From NCBI RefSeq assembly GCF_003614975.1, contig NZ_QZWI01000011.1, positions 62,001-126,000 of the forward strand: 64,000 bases of DNA. Direction: 5' to 3'. The translations under genes and the position numbers were made by a program. Below the pieces are notes generated by a model, which was given only the letters and a program-made list of their open reading frames with translations, had not been told where the DNA came from and did no database searches. This DNA is from Rahnella bruchi. GTDB taxonomy: Bacteria; Pseudomonadota; Gammaproteobacteria; Enterobacterales; Enterobacteriaceae. This document shows positions 8,174 to 16,765 of this stretch, in pieces; within the stretch, counting starts at the first letter, position 1; every line of letters starts with the position of its first letter.

Positions 8174-8795
8174 ATGAAATTTCGTATTCTCTTCACCGCA
8201 CTCCTGATGGCGCAAAGTTCAGCTTATGCATCTGAGGCATTAACCGGTTGTGCCGGTGACTGCTCCCCGCCGTAAACGGCGAGGCTTCCCACTTCTTAGG
8301 CTGCAACCGCCTTTATGACGGACTTACACTGGCCTCGATGGGCAGTAACGACGAGTCCCGCCGCCATAGTTCCTACTTTGCCTGTAGCGCTGGCGGAGCA
8401 ATAATTGAAACACTGAAAGCGTATGTTGAATCGCAGAAAACCCCTGATTAGCACCCCTTATATCCCCGTCCGACTGGGCGAGGATTTACAGGGCAAATGC
8501 TAAACACGCCGAAGTGACGCAGCAAATTGAATATGCTGAAGCTCACGGCAACAGCGCGCAAACAAGCGGGCTCAAAAAAGCCCTGAGTGAAATTGAAGAG
8601 CATTGCACGAATGCCAACCTGACCGCAGAGCGTCAGGAAAAGGTGCGAGAGAAGCAGAGCAAGGTGACAGAGCGCGAAGCCGATCTGCGCGAAGCCCAGG
8701 CGAGCGGCAGCGCTAAGAAAATTGCCAGGCAGCAGGCTAAGCATGAAAGCGCGAAGCAGGAACTTAAAGCAGCGCAGGATGCTTTGAGCGAGTGA
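8174..8795 (+). pseudogene. Interrupted DUF1090 (YqjC-like) periplasmic protein gene
   Basis: The first 27 codons (8174-8254) encode a signal peptide and mature start, MKFRILFTALLMAQSSAYA then SEALTGCA. After 244 foreign bases the frame resumes at 8499 with AKHAEVTQQIEYAEAHG and continues to a stop at 8795. Joined, the parts give about 126 residues with the charged coiled-coil pattern of DUF1090/YqjC (VREKQSKVTEREADLREAQ, KIARQQAKHESAKQEL). The insert brings a stop after 33 codons and 244 is not a multiple of three, so the original protein cannot be made. A GTG at 8514 could in principle start the C-terminal part, but without a signal peptide. The gene looks recently broken because both halves remain intact. 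Confidence 0.8.
8255..8498 (-). mobile_element. Short IS200/IS605-derived insertion (non-autonomous remnant)
   Basis: These bases interrupt the DUF1090 gene. The left part, read on the minus strand, has the right-end palindrome typical of IS200/IS605 elements: a stem CCCCGCCG/CGGCGAGG around a TAAA loop at 8265-8284, flanked by AGCAGTCA on one side and GGAAGCC on the other. The other boundary holds an imperfect hairpin (CCCCGTCC-GACT-GGGCGAGG, 8464-8483), as expected for the left end. Between them the minus strand has a short open frame ending LVVTAHRGQCKSVIKAVAA, followed directly by the right-end palindrome, which looks like a TnpB C-terminal tail. No duplicated target is needed for this family. 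Boundaries are inferred from the gene frame, not from alignment. Confidence 0.6.
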
Positions 8796-8840
8796 CCATT
8801 CGTTAAAGCGTTACTACCGCAGCACGGATTTATTGCCCGA

Positions 8841-8873
8841 AAAAAAGGCCCGCCATTTCTGGCAGGCCTTTTG
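8841..8873. terminator. Bidirectional terminator
   Basis: A7 - GGCC(C)GCCA - TTTC - TGGC(A)GGCC - TTTTGTCTTT. The stem is flanked by A-rich sequence on the left and T-rich on the right, so it can end both the DUF1090 transcript (plus) and the fumarase transcript (minus). Confidence 0.8.
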
Positions 8874-8888
8874 TCTTTCAGGGAATGA

Positions 8889-10535
8889 TTACTTCACGCA
8901 TTTTGCGCAGGTGCTGGCATGGATTTGCTGGAAGAAATCGTTGCCTTTGTCATCCACCAGGATGAACGCCGGGAAGTCTTCGACTTCGATTTTCCAGATG
9001 GCTTCCATACCCAGTTCAGGATATTCCACGCATTCCAGGCTCTTGATGCTTTGCTGAGCCAGAACCGCTGCCGGGCCGCCGATACTGCCCAGATAGAAAC
9101 CACCGTGTTTGTGGCACGCGTCGGTGACTTGCTGGCTGCGGTTGCCTTTGGCCAGCATGATCATGCTGCCGCCGTTGGATTGCAGAAGATCCACATAGGA
9201 ATCCATGCGTCCTGCGGTGGTCGGTCCCAGAGATCCGGAAGCATAACCTTCAGGCGTTTTCGCCGGACCTGCGTAGTAGATCGGGTGATCTTTGATGTAC
9301 TGCGGCAAACCTTCGCCGTTATCCAGACGCTCTTTCAGTTTGGCGTGCGCGATGTCACGGCCCACGATGATCGTACCGCTCAGGGACAGGCGGGTAGACA
9401 CCGGATATTCAGAAAGCTGTGCGAGGATTTCTTTCATCGGACGGTTCAGGTCAACCTTCACCACACCGGCTTCGCCCTGCTGACGCAATGCTTCAGGAAT
9501 GTACTTGCCCGGATTTTCTTCCAGTTTTTCGATCCAGATACCGTCGCGGTTGATTTTGGCTTTGATGTTACGGTCTGCGGAGCACGAAACGCCCATACCG
9601 ACCGGACATGACGCGCCGTGACGTGGCAGACGCACGACGCGGATATCGTGGGCAAAGTATTTGCCACCGAACTGTGCGCCCAGACCGAGGTTGTTGGCCT
9701 CGACCAGCAATTCCTGTTCCAGATTTACATCGCGGAACGCCTGACCGTGTTCGTTACCTTCTGTAGGCAGACCGTCGTAGTAATGGGTGGAAGCCAGTTT
9801 CACGGTTTTCAGCGTCGCCTCAGCGGAAGTCCCGCCAATGACGAACGCGATGTGGTACGGCGGACAGGCAGCGGTGCCCAGCGTGCGCATTTTCTCAACC
9901 AGATAATCTTTCAGCTTAGCCGGTGTGATCAGCGCTTTGGTTTCCTGATACAGGTAGGTTTTGTTGGCAGAACCGCCGCCTTTGGCGATGCACAGGAATT
10001 TATACTCGTCGCCGTCCACGCTGTAGAGGTCGATTTGTGCAGGCAGGTTGGTGCCGGTATTCACTTCTTTATACATATCCAGCGCGGCATTCTGAGAATA
10101 GCGCAGGTTATCTTCAATGAAGGTGTTGTACACGCCCTGAGACAGGCTGGCTTCGTCGCCGCCGCCGGTCCACACGCGCTGGCCTTTTTTGCCCATGATG
10201 ATCGCGGTGCCGGTGTCCTGACAGGTTGGCAGAATGCCTTTGGCCGCGATTTCAGAGTTGCGCAGGAATTGCAGCGCAACATATTTGTCGTTTTCGCTCG
10301 ATTCAGGGTCGTGAAGAATGGACGCCACTTGTTGCTGATGCGCAGGGCGCAGCATGAAAGAGGCATCGTGGAACGCCTGCTGTGCCAGAAGGGTCAGCGC
10401 CTGGGGTTCCACTTTTAATACTTCTTCGCCGTCAAAATTGCTGACAGAAACGTGATCTTTGGTCAGCAGGTAATATTCGGTGTCATCTTTAGAAACGGGG
10501 AAGGGATTTTGATAATAGAACGGTTTGTTCGACAT
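8889..10535 (-). CDS. fumB: Class I iron-sulfur fumarate hydratase (FumA/FumB type)
   Basis: A 548-residue cytoplasmic [4Fe-4S] fumarase, the same length as E. coli FumA and FumB; it interconverts fumarate and L-malate. Cluster cysteines are seen in [24 protein letters not shown] and [13 protein letters not shown]. Other signatures are [23 protein letters not shown] and [18 protein letters not shown]. It lies downstream of the DASS permease on the same strand, 190 bp apart, in a locus with DcuSR, fumarate reductase and an FNR box, so the anaerobic FumB role is favoured. FumA and FumB cannot be told apart by sequence alone here, so the symbol reflects context. A terminator follows immediately. 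Confidence 0.9.
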   Translation of the reverse strand: MSNKPFYYQNPFPVSKDDTEYYLLTKDHVSVSNFDGEEVLKVEPQALTLLAQQAFHDASFMLRPAHQQQVASILHDPESSENDKYVALQFLRNSEIAAKGILPTCQDTGTAIIMGKKGQRVWTGGGDEASLSQGVYNTFIEDNLRYSQNAALDMYKEVNTGTNLPAQIDLYSVDGDEYKFLCIAKGGGSANKTYLYQETKALITPAKLKDYLVEKMRTLGTAACPPYHIAFVIGGTSAEATLKTVKLASTHYYDGLPTEGNEHGQAFRDVNLEQELLVEANNLGLGAQFGGKYFAHDIRVVRLPRHGASCPVGMGVSCSADRNIKAKINRDGIWIEKLEENPGKYIPEALRQQGEAGVVKVDLNRPMKEILAQLSEYPVSTRLSLSGTIIVGRDIAHAKLKERLDNGEGLPQYIKDHPIYYAGPAKTPEGYASGSLGPTTAGRMDSYVDLLQSNGGSMIMLAKGNRSQQVTDACHKHGGFYLGSIGGPAAVLAQQSIKSLECVEYPELGMEAIWKIEVEDFPAFILVDDKGNDFFQQIHASTCAKCVK

Positions 10536-10630
10536 TGTTTTCTCACTTTTTCCGTTTTTGCCGCCACGGACGGGACTGTTGACTCGGTATTGCAGAGGTA
10601 TTCGGGGCGACGTTTATATTCGTTCTGTAT

Positions 10631-10659
10631 GTTGCCAGCCAAGTACACAGGCTGGCAAC
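10631..10659. other. Perfect 10-bp stem-loop in the permease-fumarase spacer
   Basis: GTTGCCAGCC (10631-10640), a 9-base loop, and GGCTGGCAAC (10650-10659). No T-run follows on the minus strand, so it is more likely an intercistronic mRNA structure (attenuation or transcript stabilisation) than a strong terminator. Confidence 0.6.
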
Positions 10660-10725
10660 GGGGTTTCTATGTTTTATTTCAGTAAATGCTCTGTTAATGC
10701 TTTGTGGGTGATTTTATCGCCACAA

Positions 10726-12237
10726 TCAGAACATCATCATCATCCACGGATAACCGATCACCAGTAAAGCAATCAGGAAGATGGCACCAAAGATAGTTCC
10801 GAGACGCCAGTAATCTTTGGTTGGCAGATAACCGCTGCCGTAATAAATCGGGCTTGGGCCGGTACCGTATGGCGTGATGATCCCCATAACACCCAGAGAG
10901 GTCACCATCAGCAGGCAGAATACCTGCATATTAATACCCGGAATGGCGGCACCAATAGTCAGCATAGCCGGTAAAAGCGCGGTGGTGTGCGCCGTGGTGC
11001 TGGCAAACAGGTAATGCAGCAGGTAGAACGCCAGCAGCAGGGCAATGGTCGCCGCACCCGGGGAGATTCCGCCCATCAGCGCAGCGCCTTCTTTACCCAG
11101 CCATGCGATGAAACCGGTGCGGGACAAGCCGTCAGCCAGTGCCACCAGCGTGGCGAACCAGGCAAAGGTGTTCCAGGCTGGTTTGTTGCTGGTGATATCG
11201 TTCCAGTTCAGAACACCGGTCCACAGCATCAGCACCACAACCAGCAGAGCGGCCATCGCCGGTTCAATGAAGCTTGCAGCGAAAATCCACATCGCCAGCG
11301 CACAGCACACGAAGACCAGCAGCAGAATTTCATGACGGGACATTTTGCCCAGTTTCGCCAGCTCAGCGGTCGCCCAGCGCGGCACTTCGTCATTGATTTT
11401 CACTTCCGGCGGATAGAACCAGTACGCCAGCAGCGGCATGGTCAGCAGAAGTAACAGACCGACCGGCAGGAAGGCGATGAACCACGTGCCCCACGAAATG
11501 TTGATACCGGTTACGCTGTTCACGATGCCCAGCGCCAGCAGGTTAGGTGCCAGTGCGGAAAGGAACATGGAACTGGTGATACAGGCTGCGGTGATCGCCA
11601 CCCACATCAGATAAGAACCGATTTTACGGGCACTCGGGTCGTTAGGTTTTGAGCCGTACAACGGGGGCAGGTTAGCAATGATCGGGTATATTGTGCCGCC
11701 GCTGCGCGCAGTGTTGGAAGGCGTGAACGGTGCCAGCAACAGGTCCGCAAAGGTGATGGCGTAACCGAGCGTCAGGCTGCGGCGACCCAGATATTTCACC
11801 AGGATCAGCGCCAGACGGCGGCCAAACTGGGTTTTATCGTAGCCGGCGGCAAACATGAACGCACCGAAGATTAACCAGACGGTTGAGTTACCAAAACCAC
11901 TGACCGCCCATTTAAAGGCCTGTGCTGCGGTTTTGAATTTAGGATCCGCCAGCTCAGCCGGGCTGAACAACAACCACTGGCTGAACAGGGCGATAATCAC
12001 CACACCGGTGAGGCCGATAACGGCACCCGGTAATGGCTCGAAGATCAGACCAACAATGACGCCCACGAAGATGGCGAAGAAATGCCATGCATAAGGTTCA
12101 AGCCCAGCAGGAACCGGAACCAGCAGCAATAGCACGGACACCAGCACCGGAAGTGCCAAGAAGATCCAGCGATTTTTTTTGCCGGGTTCGGCTTTTTTCG
12201 CTGGCTCTTTCACCGCAGTTTTTGTTATTTCGCTCAT
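10726..12237 (-). CDS. DASS-family (SLC13) di/tricarboxylate transporter
   Basis: A 503-residue inner-membrane transporter of the CitT/TtdT/YbhI branch of the divalent anion:Na+ symporter family. A Lys-rich cytoplasmic N-terminus (about 22 residues) is followed by roughly 12-14 helices. The substrate-site motifs are visible: LLAPFTPSNTARSGGTIYP in the first repeat and the later TAHTTALLPAM and ITPYGTGPSPIYYGSGY in the second, matching the SNT-type signatures. Context with fumarase, fumarate reductase and DcuSR suggests C4-dicarboxylate uptake or exchange; citrate or tartrate remain possible. It heads the permease-fumarase transcription unit, whose promoter lies in the region carrying the FNR box. 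Confidence 0.85.
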   Translation of the reverse strand: MSEITKTAVKEPAKKAEPGKKNRWIFLALPVLVSVLLLLVPVPAGLEPYAWHFFAIFVGVIVGLIFEPLPGAVIGLTGVVIIALFSQWLLFSPAELADPKFKTAAQAFKWAVSGFGNSTVWLIFGAFMFAAGYDKTQFGRRLALILVKYLGRRSLTLGYAITFADLLLAPFTPSNTARSGGTIYPIIANLPPLYGSKPNDPSARKIGSYLMWVAITAACITSSMFLSALAPNLLALGIVNSVTGINISWGTWFIAFLPVGLLLLLTMPLLAYWFYPPEVKINDEVPRWATAELAKLGKMSRHEILLLVFVCCALAMWIFAASFIEPAMAALLVVVLMLWTGVLNWNDITSNKPAWNTFAWFATLVALADGLSRTGFIAWLGKEGAALMGGISPGAATIALLLAFYLLHYLFASTTAHTTALLPAMLTIGAAIPGINMQVFCLLMVTSLGVMGIITPYGTGPSPIYYGSGYLPTKDYWRLGTIFGAIFLIALLVIGYPWMMMMF

Positions 12238-12439
12238 AATATTTATCTTAGGTAGTTAGGAATATTGTGATGATGCATAGGTAAAATGTTGTTTGGTTTT
12301 TTTAGTTACTTAATCATTTTTTTAGTTATTCAATAGTGGCATGTTAATTGCCTCGTTATTGTTATTTTTGTCAGGTAACTCTTATTCCCAGTAAGAGGGA
12401 GGCAATGTTTATATAATGCGATTTCCCTATTTTTAACTG

Positions 12440-12453
12440 TTGATCTTGATCAA
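12440..12453. promoter_or_regulatory. FNR binding site (perfect consensus)
   Basis: TTGATCTTGATCAA matches the FNR consensus TTGAT-N4-ATCAA at every defined base. It lies 203 bp before the permease start and 543 bp before the reductase start, so it is more likely to act on the permease-fumarase operon; both are possible. Confidence 0.85.
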
Positions 12454-12542
12454 CAAAATACGGGGCTGAATAGTTTTTAAATGGAATAAAACAAAAGGGC
12501 AGGCTTTGTCAGATTAATTAAGACGTAATTTGGGGCGGCTAT

Positions 12543-12566
12543 CTCCTGCACAGAGTCTGTGAGGAG
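12543..12566. other. Strong stem-loop in the divergent spacer
   Basis: CTCCT(G)CACAGA pairs with TCTGTGAGGAG (one bulged G, tight loop). No T-run on either side, so it is not an evident intrinsic terminator. Role unknown. Confidence 0.5.
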
Positions 12567-12995
12567 TAGATAAGCAAAAAAGGAGTAGGCCAAATGAGAG
12601 TCATTCACAGTAAGATGCTGCAACAGCGAGTGATCCTCTGGCCGTCCTCCGCCACTTGCCAGCGGCTGAAGTTCGTGAACTGCAAAAGGATAAGGCCCGG
12701 AGGATGTAATAATATTCTCATCAGTTAAATACAATTACGCCGGGAGTTTACAGTAATGTGATTATTTAATTTACCCGTTAACATAATTTTAATATAACAG
12801 GCATTAAGTTAATAGATAAATAGTTAATTAACTAATGTAAGAGGTTTAGAAAGTAAAAATAAAACTATATTAATAAGCATGATTCCGGCTCTGAAATAAT
12901 ACAACGAATAATAAATAAACATTTCATCACGCTTCACAAAATAGCGCGCCGGTGACGAATTCAGATTTAAAACCTTAAAGTTTGGAGTCACTATT

Positions 12996-15773
12996 ATGAG
13001 CAACAACGATCTGCTATTAAGCCCGTTTACTTTACCCAATGGTACTGTGCTGAAAAATCGCATTCTGATGGCGCCAATGACCACCTGCACCGGCTTTTAT
13101 GACGGCACCGTGACCGGCGAACTGGTCGAATATTACCGCGCCCGCGCCGGCAGCATCGGGACTGTTATTGTTGAATGCTGTTTTGTGGATGACCGTGGCC
13201 TGGCTTTCCCTGGCGCTATCGGTATCGACAATGACGCCAAAGTAGACGGACTGGCGAAAATCGCCTCCGCTGTGAAATCTCAGGGTTCTAAAGCCGTATT
13301 ACAGATTTATCACGGCGGGCGCATGAGCGAGCCGAAACTGATTGGCGGCCAGCAGCCTGTCGCACCAAGTGCGCTGGCGGCTCCGCGTGAAGGTGCCGCC
13401 ACACCGGTGGCACTGACCGCTGAAGACGTTGACGGCATGATCGCCAAATTCGGCGAAGGCGTGCGTCGCGCGATTGAAGCCGGTTTTGACGGTGTAGAAA
13501 TCCACGGTGCCAATACCTATCTCATCCAGCAATTCTTCTCCCCGAATTCCAACCAGCGTGACGATAAATGGGGCGGCAGCCGCGAAAACCGTGCCCGCTT
13601 CCCGCTGGAAGTGCTCGAAATTACACATAAGATGGCGAAGAAATACGCCGATGATTCTTTCATTATCGGTTACCGCTTCTCGCCGGAAGAGCTGGAAGAA
13701 CCGGGCATCCGTTTTGCCGACACTATGTATCTGCTGGAACAGCTGGCGGCGCGCGGTCTGGATTACCTGCATTTCTCCCTCGGTTACTCGCTGCGACCTT
13801 CCATTGTCGATACCACGGATCCGACGCCGCTGATCGACAAATATGTTGCGATGCGTTCGGACACACTGGCAAAAATCCCGGTGATGGGCGTGGGCGGTAT
13901 CGTCAACAAATCTGATGCGGATCTGGCGCTGGAACACGGCTATGACATGGTCGCCATCGGTAAAGCGTGTATCGCTTATCCGGACTGGACTGACCGTATC
14001 GCTGCCGATCAGAAACTCGACCTGTTTATCGACAGCACGCAACGCGAAGCGCTGACCATCCCTGAACCGCTGTGGCGCTTCTCGCTGGTGGACGCGATGA
14101 TCCGCGATATGAGCATGACCTCGAAGAAATTCAAAGCCGGTGTGTTCCAGGAAAAAGTGCAGGATCCTGCGCGTGAGCTGGCGGTAAGCGTCAGTCTGGA
14201 AACCGACCGTATTGCCGATATCGCGCTGGAAGCGGGGGCGGATCTGGATGTGGAATTCACCACCAGTTTTGAAATTATCCGTACCCGTATTCTGGACGCC
14301 AACAGCCCGCACGTGGATGCGGTGACCGGCGCGACAGAACAGAGTGAAGCGGTTAAAAAAGCGGTGTCCAAAGCCATCGCAAAATCCTGCAAAGCGCAGT
14401 TGCTGGAAGAGGGCGGCAGCCTGAATGAGCCACAGAACTATGATGTTGTGGTTGTCGGCAGCGGCGGTGCAGGTCTGGCGGCAGCGATTCAGGCGTGTGA
14501 CGAAGGGGCGAAAGTCCTGATCGTCGAGAAAATGTCGACCATCGGCGGTAACACCATTAAAGCGTCGGTTGGTATGAACGCCGCAGAAACCCGTTTCCAA
14601 AAGCTGAAAGGTATTGAAGACAGTAAAGAACTGTTCTATCAGGAAACCCTGAAAGGCGGCCAGTTCAAAAACAATACCGTGTTGCTGAAAGAGTTCATTG
14701 AGCGTGCGCCACAGGCGGTGGAATGGCTGGCAGCACACAACATTGAACTGAGCGATATCACCATTACCGGCGGGATGAGCATCGACCGTACTCACCGTCC
14801 GGCGGACCGCAGTGCAGTGGGCGGCTTCCTGATAAGCGGTCTGGTGAAAAATCTCAACAAACGCAATATCGACGTGATGCTCGACACCTCTGTGACTGAA
14901 ATCCGTTATGCAGAAGGCGCGGTTCAGGGCGTGAATCTGCTCAATGATGAAAACGAAGTGCAGGTGGTTAACGCGAAAAGCGTGATTGTCGCCACCGGCG
15001 GTTTCAGCGCCAACCGCGATATGGTCGTGAAATACCGCCCTGAGCTGGATGGCTTTGTCACCACTAACCATAAAGGCGCGACTGGCAGCGGTATCGCCAT
15101 TTTGCAAAACATCGGCGCAGGAACCGTCGATATGGGCGAAATTCAGATCCACCCGACCGTGGAACAGACCACATCTTATCTGATCTCCGAAGCTATTCGT
15201 GGCGGTGGTGCGATTCTGGTCAGTCAGGCGGGCAAACGCTTCTTCAATGAAATGGAAACCCGCGACAAAGTGTCAGCGAACATCATCGCGCTGCCGGAGA
15301 AATTTGCTTACGTGGTGTTTGATGAACAGGTTCGCCTGAACAACAAAGCGGCTGACGAATACATTGCCAAAGGGTTTGTTATCAGCGGCAACTCGCCACG
15401 CGAACTGGCGGCTAAACTGGAAATGAACTCAGACGCCTTCCTCGCCACGCTCGAAAGCTACAACGTGGCTGTGGATAAACAAGATGACGCCGAGTTTGGC
15501 CGCCGTACCGCGCTGCGCCACCCGATCAATCAGGGGCCGTTTTACGCCATCCGTATCGCGCCGGGCGTACACCATACGATGGGCGGCGTGACAATCAACA
15601 CTGAAACCTGCGTGCTGGATGCGCAGCAACAGGTGCTCGGCGGCGCATTTGCGGCGGGCGAAGTGGTCGGGGGTATCCACGGTGGTAACCGTATCGGCGG
15701 TAACGCCGTTGCAGATATCATTATCTTCGGTATCCTTGCAGGACAGAACGCCGCGAAATTCGCGATGCGGTAA
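12996..15773 (+). CDS. Three-domain NADH:fumarate (or related 2-enoate) reductase flavoprotein
   Basis: A 925-residue soluble protein with three fused domains. Residues ~1-360 are an Old-Yellow-Enzyme-like NADH:flavin oxidoreductase (TLPNGTVLKNRILMAPMT; IHGANTYLIQQFFSPNSNQR; VMGVGGIVNKSDADLALEHG). Residues ~370-470 are an FMN-binding domain with the flavinylation motif DAVTGAT; Thr447 should carry covalent FMN. Residues ~478-925 are a fumarate-reductase/urocanate-reductase flavoprotein (VVVGSGGAGLAAAIQACDEG; KRFFNEMETRDKVS with the catalytic Arg region; HTMGGVTIN; HGGNRIGGNA). No signal peptide, so cytoplasmic. This layout is that of the soluble NADH:fumarate oxidoreductase described from Klebsiella. 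The apbE gene 23 bp downstream supplies the FMN. Urocanate or acrylate analogues are alternative substrates, but fumarase and DcuSR next door favour fumarate. Confidence 0.88.
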   Translation: MSNNDLLLSPFTLPNGTVLKNRILMAPMTTCTGFYDGTVTGELVEYYRARAGSIGTVIVECCFVDDRGLAFPGAIGIDNDAKVDGLAKIASAVKSQGSKAVLQIYHGGRMSEPKLIGGQQPVAPSALAAPREGAATPVALTAEDVDGMIAKFGEGVRRAIEAGFDGVEIHGANTYLIQQFFSPNSNQRDDKWGGSRENRARFPLEVLEITHKMAKKYADDSFIIGYRFSPEELEEPGIRFADTMYLLEQLAARGLDYLHFSLGYSLRPSIVDTTDPTPLIDKYVAMRSDTLAKIPVMGVGGIVNKSDADLALEHGYDMVAIGKACIAYPDWTDRIAADQKLDLFIDSTQREALTIPEPLWRFSLVDAMIRDMSMTSKKFKAGVFQEKVQDPARELAVSVSLETDRIADIALEAGADLDVEFTTSFEIIRTRILDANSPHVDAVTGATEQSEAVKKAVSKAIAKSCKAQLLEEGGSLNEPQNYDVVVVGSGGAGLAAAIQACDEGAKVLIVEKMSTIGGNTIKASVGMNAAETRFQKLKGIEDSKELFYQETLKGGQFKNNTVLLKEFIERAPQAVEWLAAHNIELSDITITGGMSIDRTHRPADRSAVGGFLISGLVKNLNKRNIDVMLDTSVTEIRYAEGAVQGVNLLNDENEVQVVNAKSVIVATGGFSANRDMVVKYRPELDGFVTTNHKGATGSGIAILQNIGAGTVDMGEIQIHPTVEQTTSYLISEAIRGGGAILVSQAGKRFFNEMETRDKVSANIIALPEKFAYVVFDEQVRLNNKAADEYIAKGFVISGNSPRELAAKLEMNSDAFLATLESYNVAVDKQDDAEFGRRTALRHPINQGPFYAIRIAPGVHHTMGGVTINTETCVLDAQQQVLGGAFAAGEVVGGIHGGNRIGGNAVADIIIFGILAGQNAAKFAMR

Positions 15774-15796
15774 CCGTTATCACGCAAGGTAATACA

Positions 15797-16759
15797 ATGA
15801 CGCCAGACTCCCGTATTTATGCTTATTCCGCTGTTTTGATGGGCTCGCCCATTCTTCTCAAGCTGTTTGAACATAACGAGAGTCTGGCGTCTGGCGTTTT
15901 CAGGCTGATCAAATTGCAGGAAAGCACCTTCACGGTGAATCGCCCGCATTCCGATATTATGGCGATTAACCATGCCGCCGGACGTGACCCTGTCACCGTC
16001 AGCGAGCCGGTATTTGAATTAATCCGTCGCGCAAAAGCCATCAGTTGCCTGCCAGACAGCAGTTTCAATTTCACTATCGGCCCGCTGGTTAAGCGCTGGA
16101 AAATCGGTTTCAGCGGGCACAGCATTCCTGCCGCGCAGGATTTACAGACGCTGTTGTCGCTGACAAATCCCGAAGACGTGATCCTCGATGAACACACCCG
16201 TTCGGTGTTTCTGCAACAGGCAGGAATGGAAATCGATCTCGGCGCGATTGCCAAAGGGTATATCGCGGACGTGGTGCGTGATTATCTGCGGGATCAGCAG
16301 GTTGAAAACGCGTTGATCAATCTGGGCGGTAACGTGCAAACGCTCGGTGCGGGTGCTGAAGGGGCGTGGGCGATTGGCCTGAAAAAACCATTTGCTTCGC
16401 CGGATGAACTGATTGGCGTGATCAACGTCACCGGTAAATCAGTGGTCACTTCCGGTATTTACGAACGTTATTTCGAGCTGGACGGCCACCGTTATCATCA
16501 CATTCTCGATCCGAAAACCGGCTACCCGCTGGATAACGAACTGCTCAGCGTGACCATTATTTCTGAAGATTCGATAGACGGGGATATCTGGACGACGCTG
16601 CTGTACGGAATGGGCGTGGAGAAAAGTCTGGAATATCTGAAGCAAATTCCGCACATCGAAGCGGTATTTGTCACCCGCGACGGGCAGATTATTTTGTCAT
16701 CACAGCGGCAGTTTGCTTTCACGCCGCTGGATGACAGTTACCGGATCACGACTTACTGA
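15797..16759 (+). CDS. apbE: FAD:protein FMN transferase (ApbE family)
   Basis: A 320-residue ApbE protein. It transfers FMN from FAD to a Thr in the D-x-x-(T/S)-G-A-T motif of target proteins. Family motifs are visible: VNRPHSDIMAINHAAG near the N-terminus, FNFTIGPLVKRWKIG, MEIDLGAIAKGYIADVV, INLGGNVQTLG, SVVTSGIYERYFELDG and HHILDPKTGYP. It has no signal peptide or lipobox, unlike periplasmic ApbE, which suits a cytoplasmic target. It lies 23 bp after the flavoprotein carrying DAVTGAT, so that is the evident substrate. It converges on dcuR with a gap of only 6 bp. Confidence 0.92.
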   Translation: MTPDSRIYAYSAVLMGSPILLKLFEHNESLASGVFRLIKLQESTFTVNRPHSDIMAINHAAGRDPVTVSEPVFELIRRAKAISCLPDSSFNFTIGPLVKRWKIGFSGHSIPAAQDLQTLLSLTNPEDVILDEHTRSVFLQQAGMEIDLGAIAKGYIADVVRDYLRDQQVENALINLGGNVQTLGAGAEGAWAIGLKKPFASPDELIGVINVTGKSVVTSGIYERYFELDGHRYHHILDPKTGYPLDNELLSVTIISEDSIDGDIWTTLLYGMGVEKSLEYLKQIPHIEAVFVTRDGQIILSSQRQFAFTPLDDSYRITTY

Positions 16760-16765
16760 CCCGAT

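Larger units (their letters stand above)
12238..12995. promoter_or_regulatory. Divergent regulatory region between permease and fumarate reductase genes
   Basis: This 758-bp AT-rich spacer contains no convincing gene. It holds a perfect FNR box, a strong hairpin at 12543-12566, near-direct repeats of TTTTTTAGTTA at about 12300 and 12323, and long AT tracts up to the reductase start. The stretch 12577-12715 is more GC-rich than its surroundings and contains the palindrome AGTTCGTGAACT (about 12671-12682); I cannot assign it. The unusual length for enterobacterial intergenic DNA suggests several regulators (FNR, DcuR, perhaps NarL/CRP) or an unannotated RNA. Confidence 0.6.

Noticed and set aside
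8279-8450. Plus-strand frame inside the DUF1090 interruption (…SSYFACSAGGAIIETLKAYV…)
   Set aside because: It looked like a protein tail, but the insert's structure is better explained as a mobile element read on the minus strand; the frame has no start or ribosome site.
8919-10418. Plus-strand frames opposite the class I fumarase
   Set aside because: They mirror the fumarase codons and have no family similarity.
12477-12734. 85-codon minus-strand frame in the divergent spacer
   Set aside because: It needs a TTG start without a ribosome site, runs through a strong hairpin and shows no recognisable protein features.
13299-15152. Long open frame (617 codons) on the minus strand opposite the fumarate reductase gene
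   Set aside because: It is a shadow of the well-supported 925-residue flavoprotein: biased His/Arg/Gln/Phe composition, no domain, no ribosome site.
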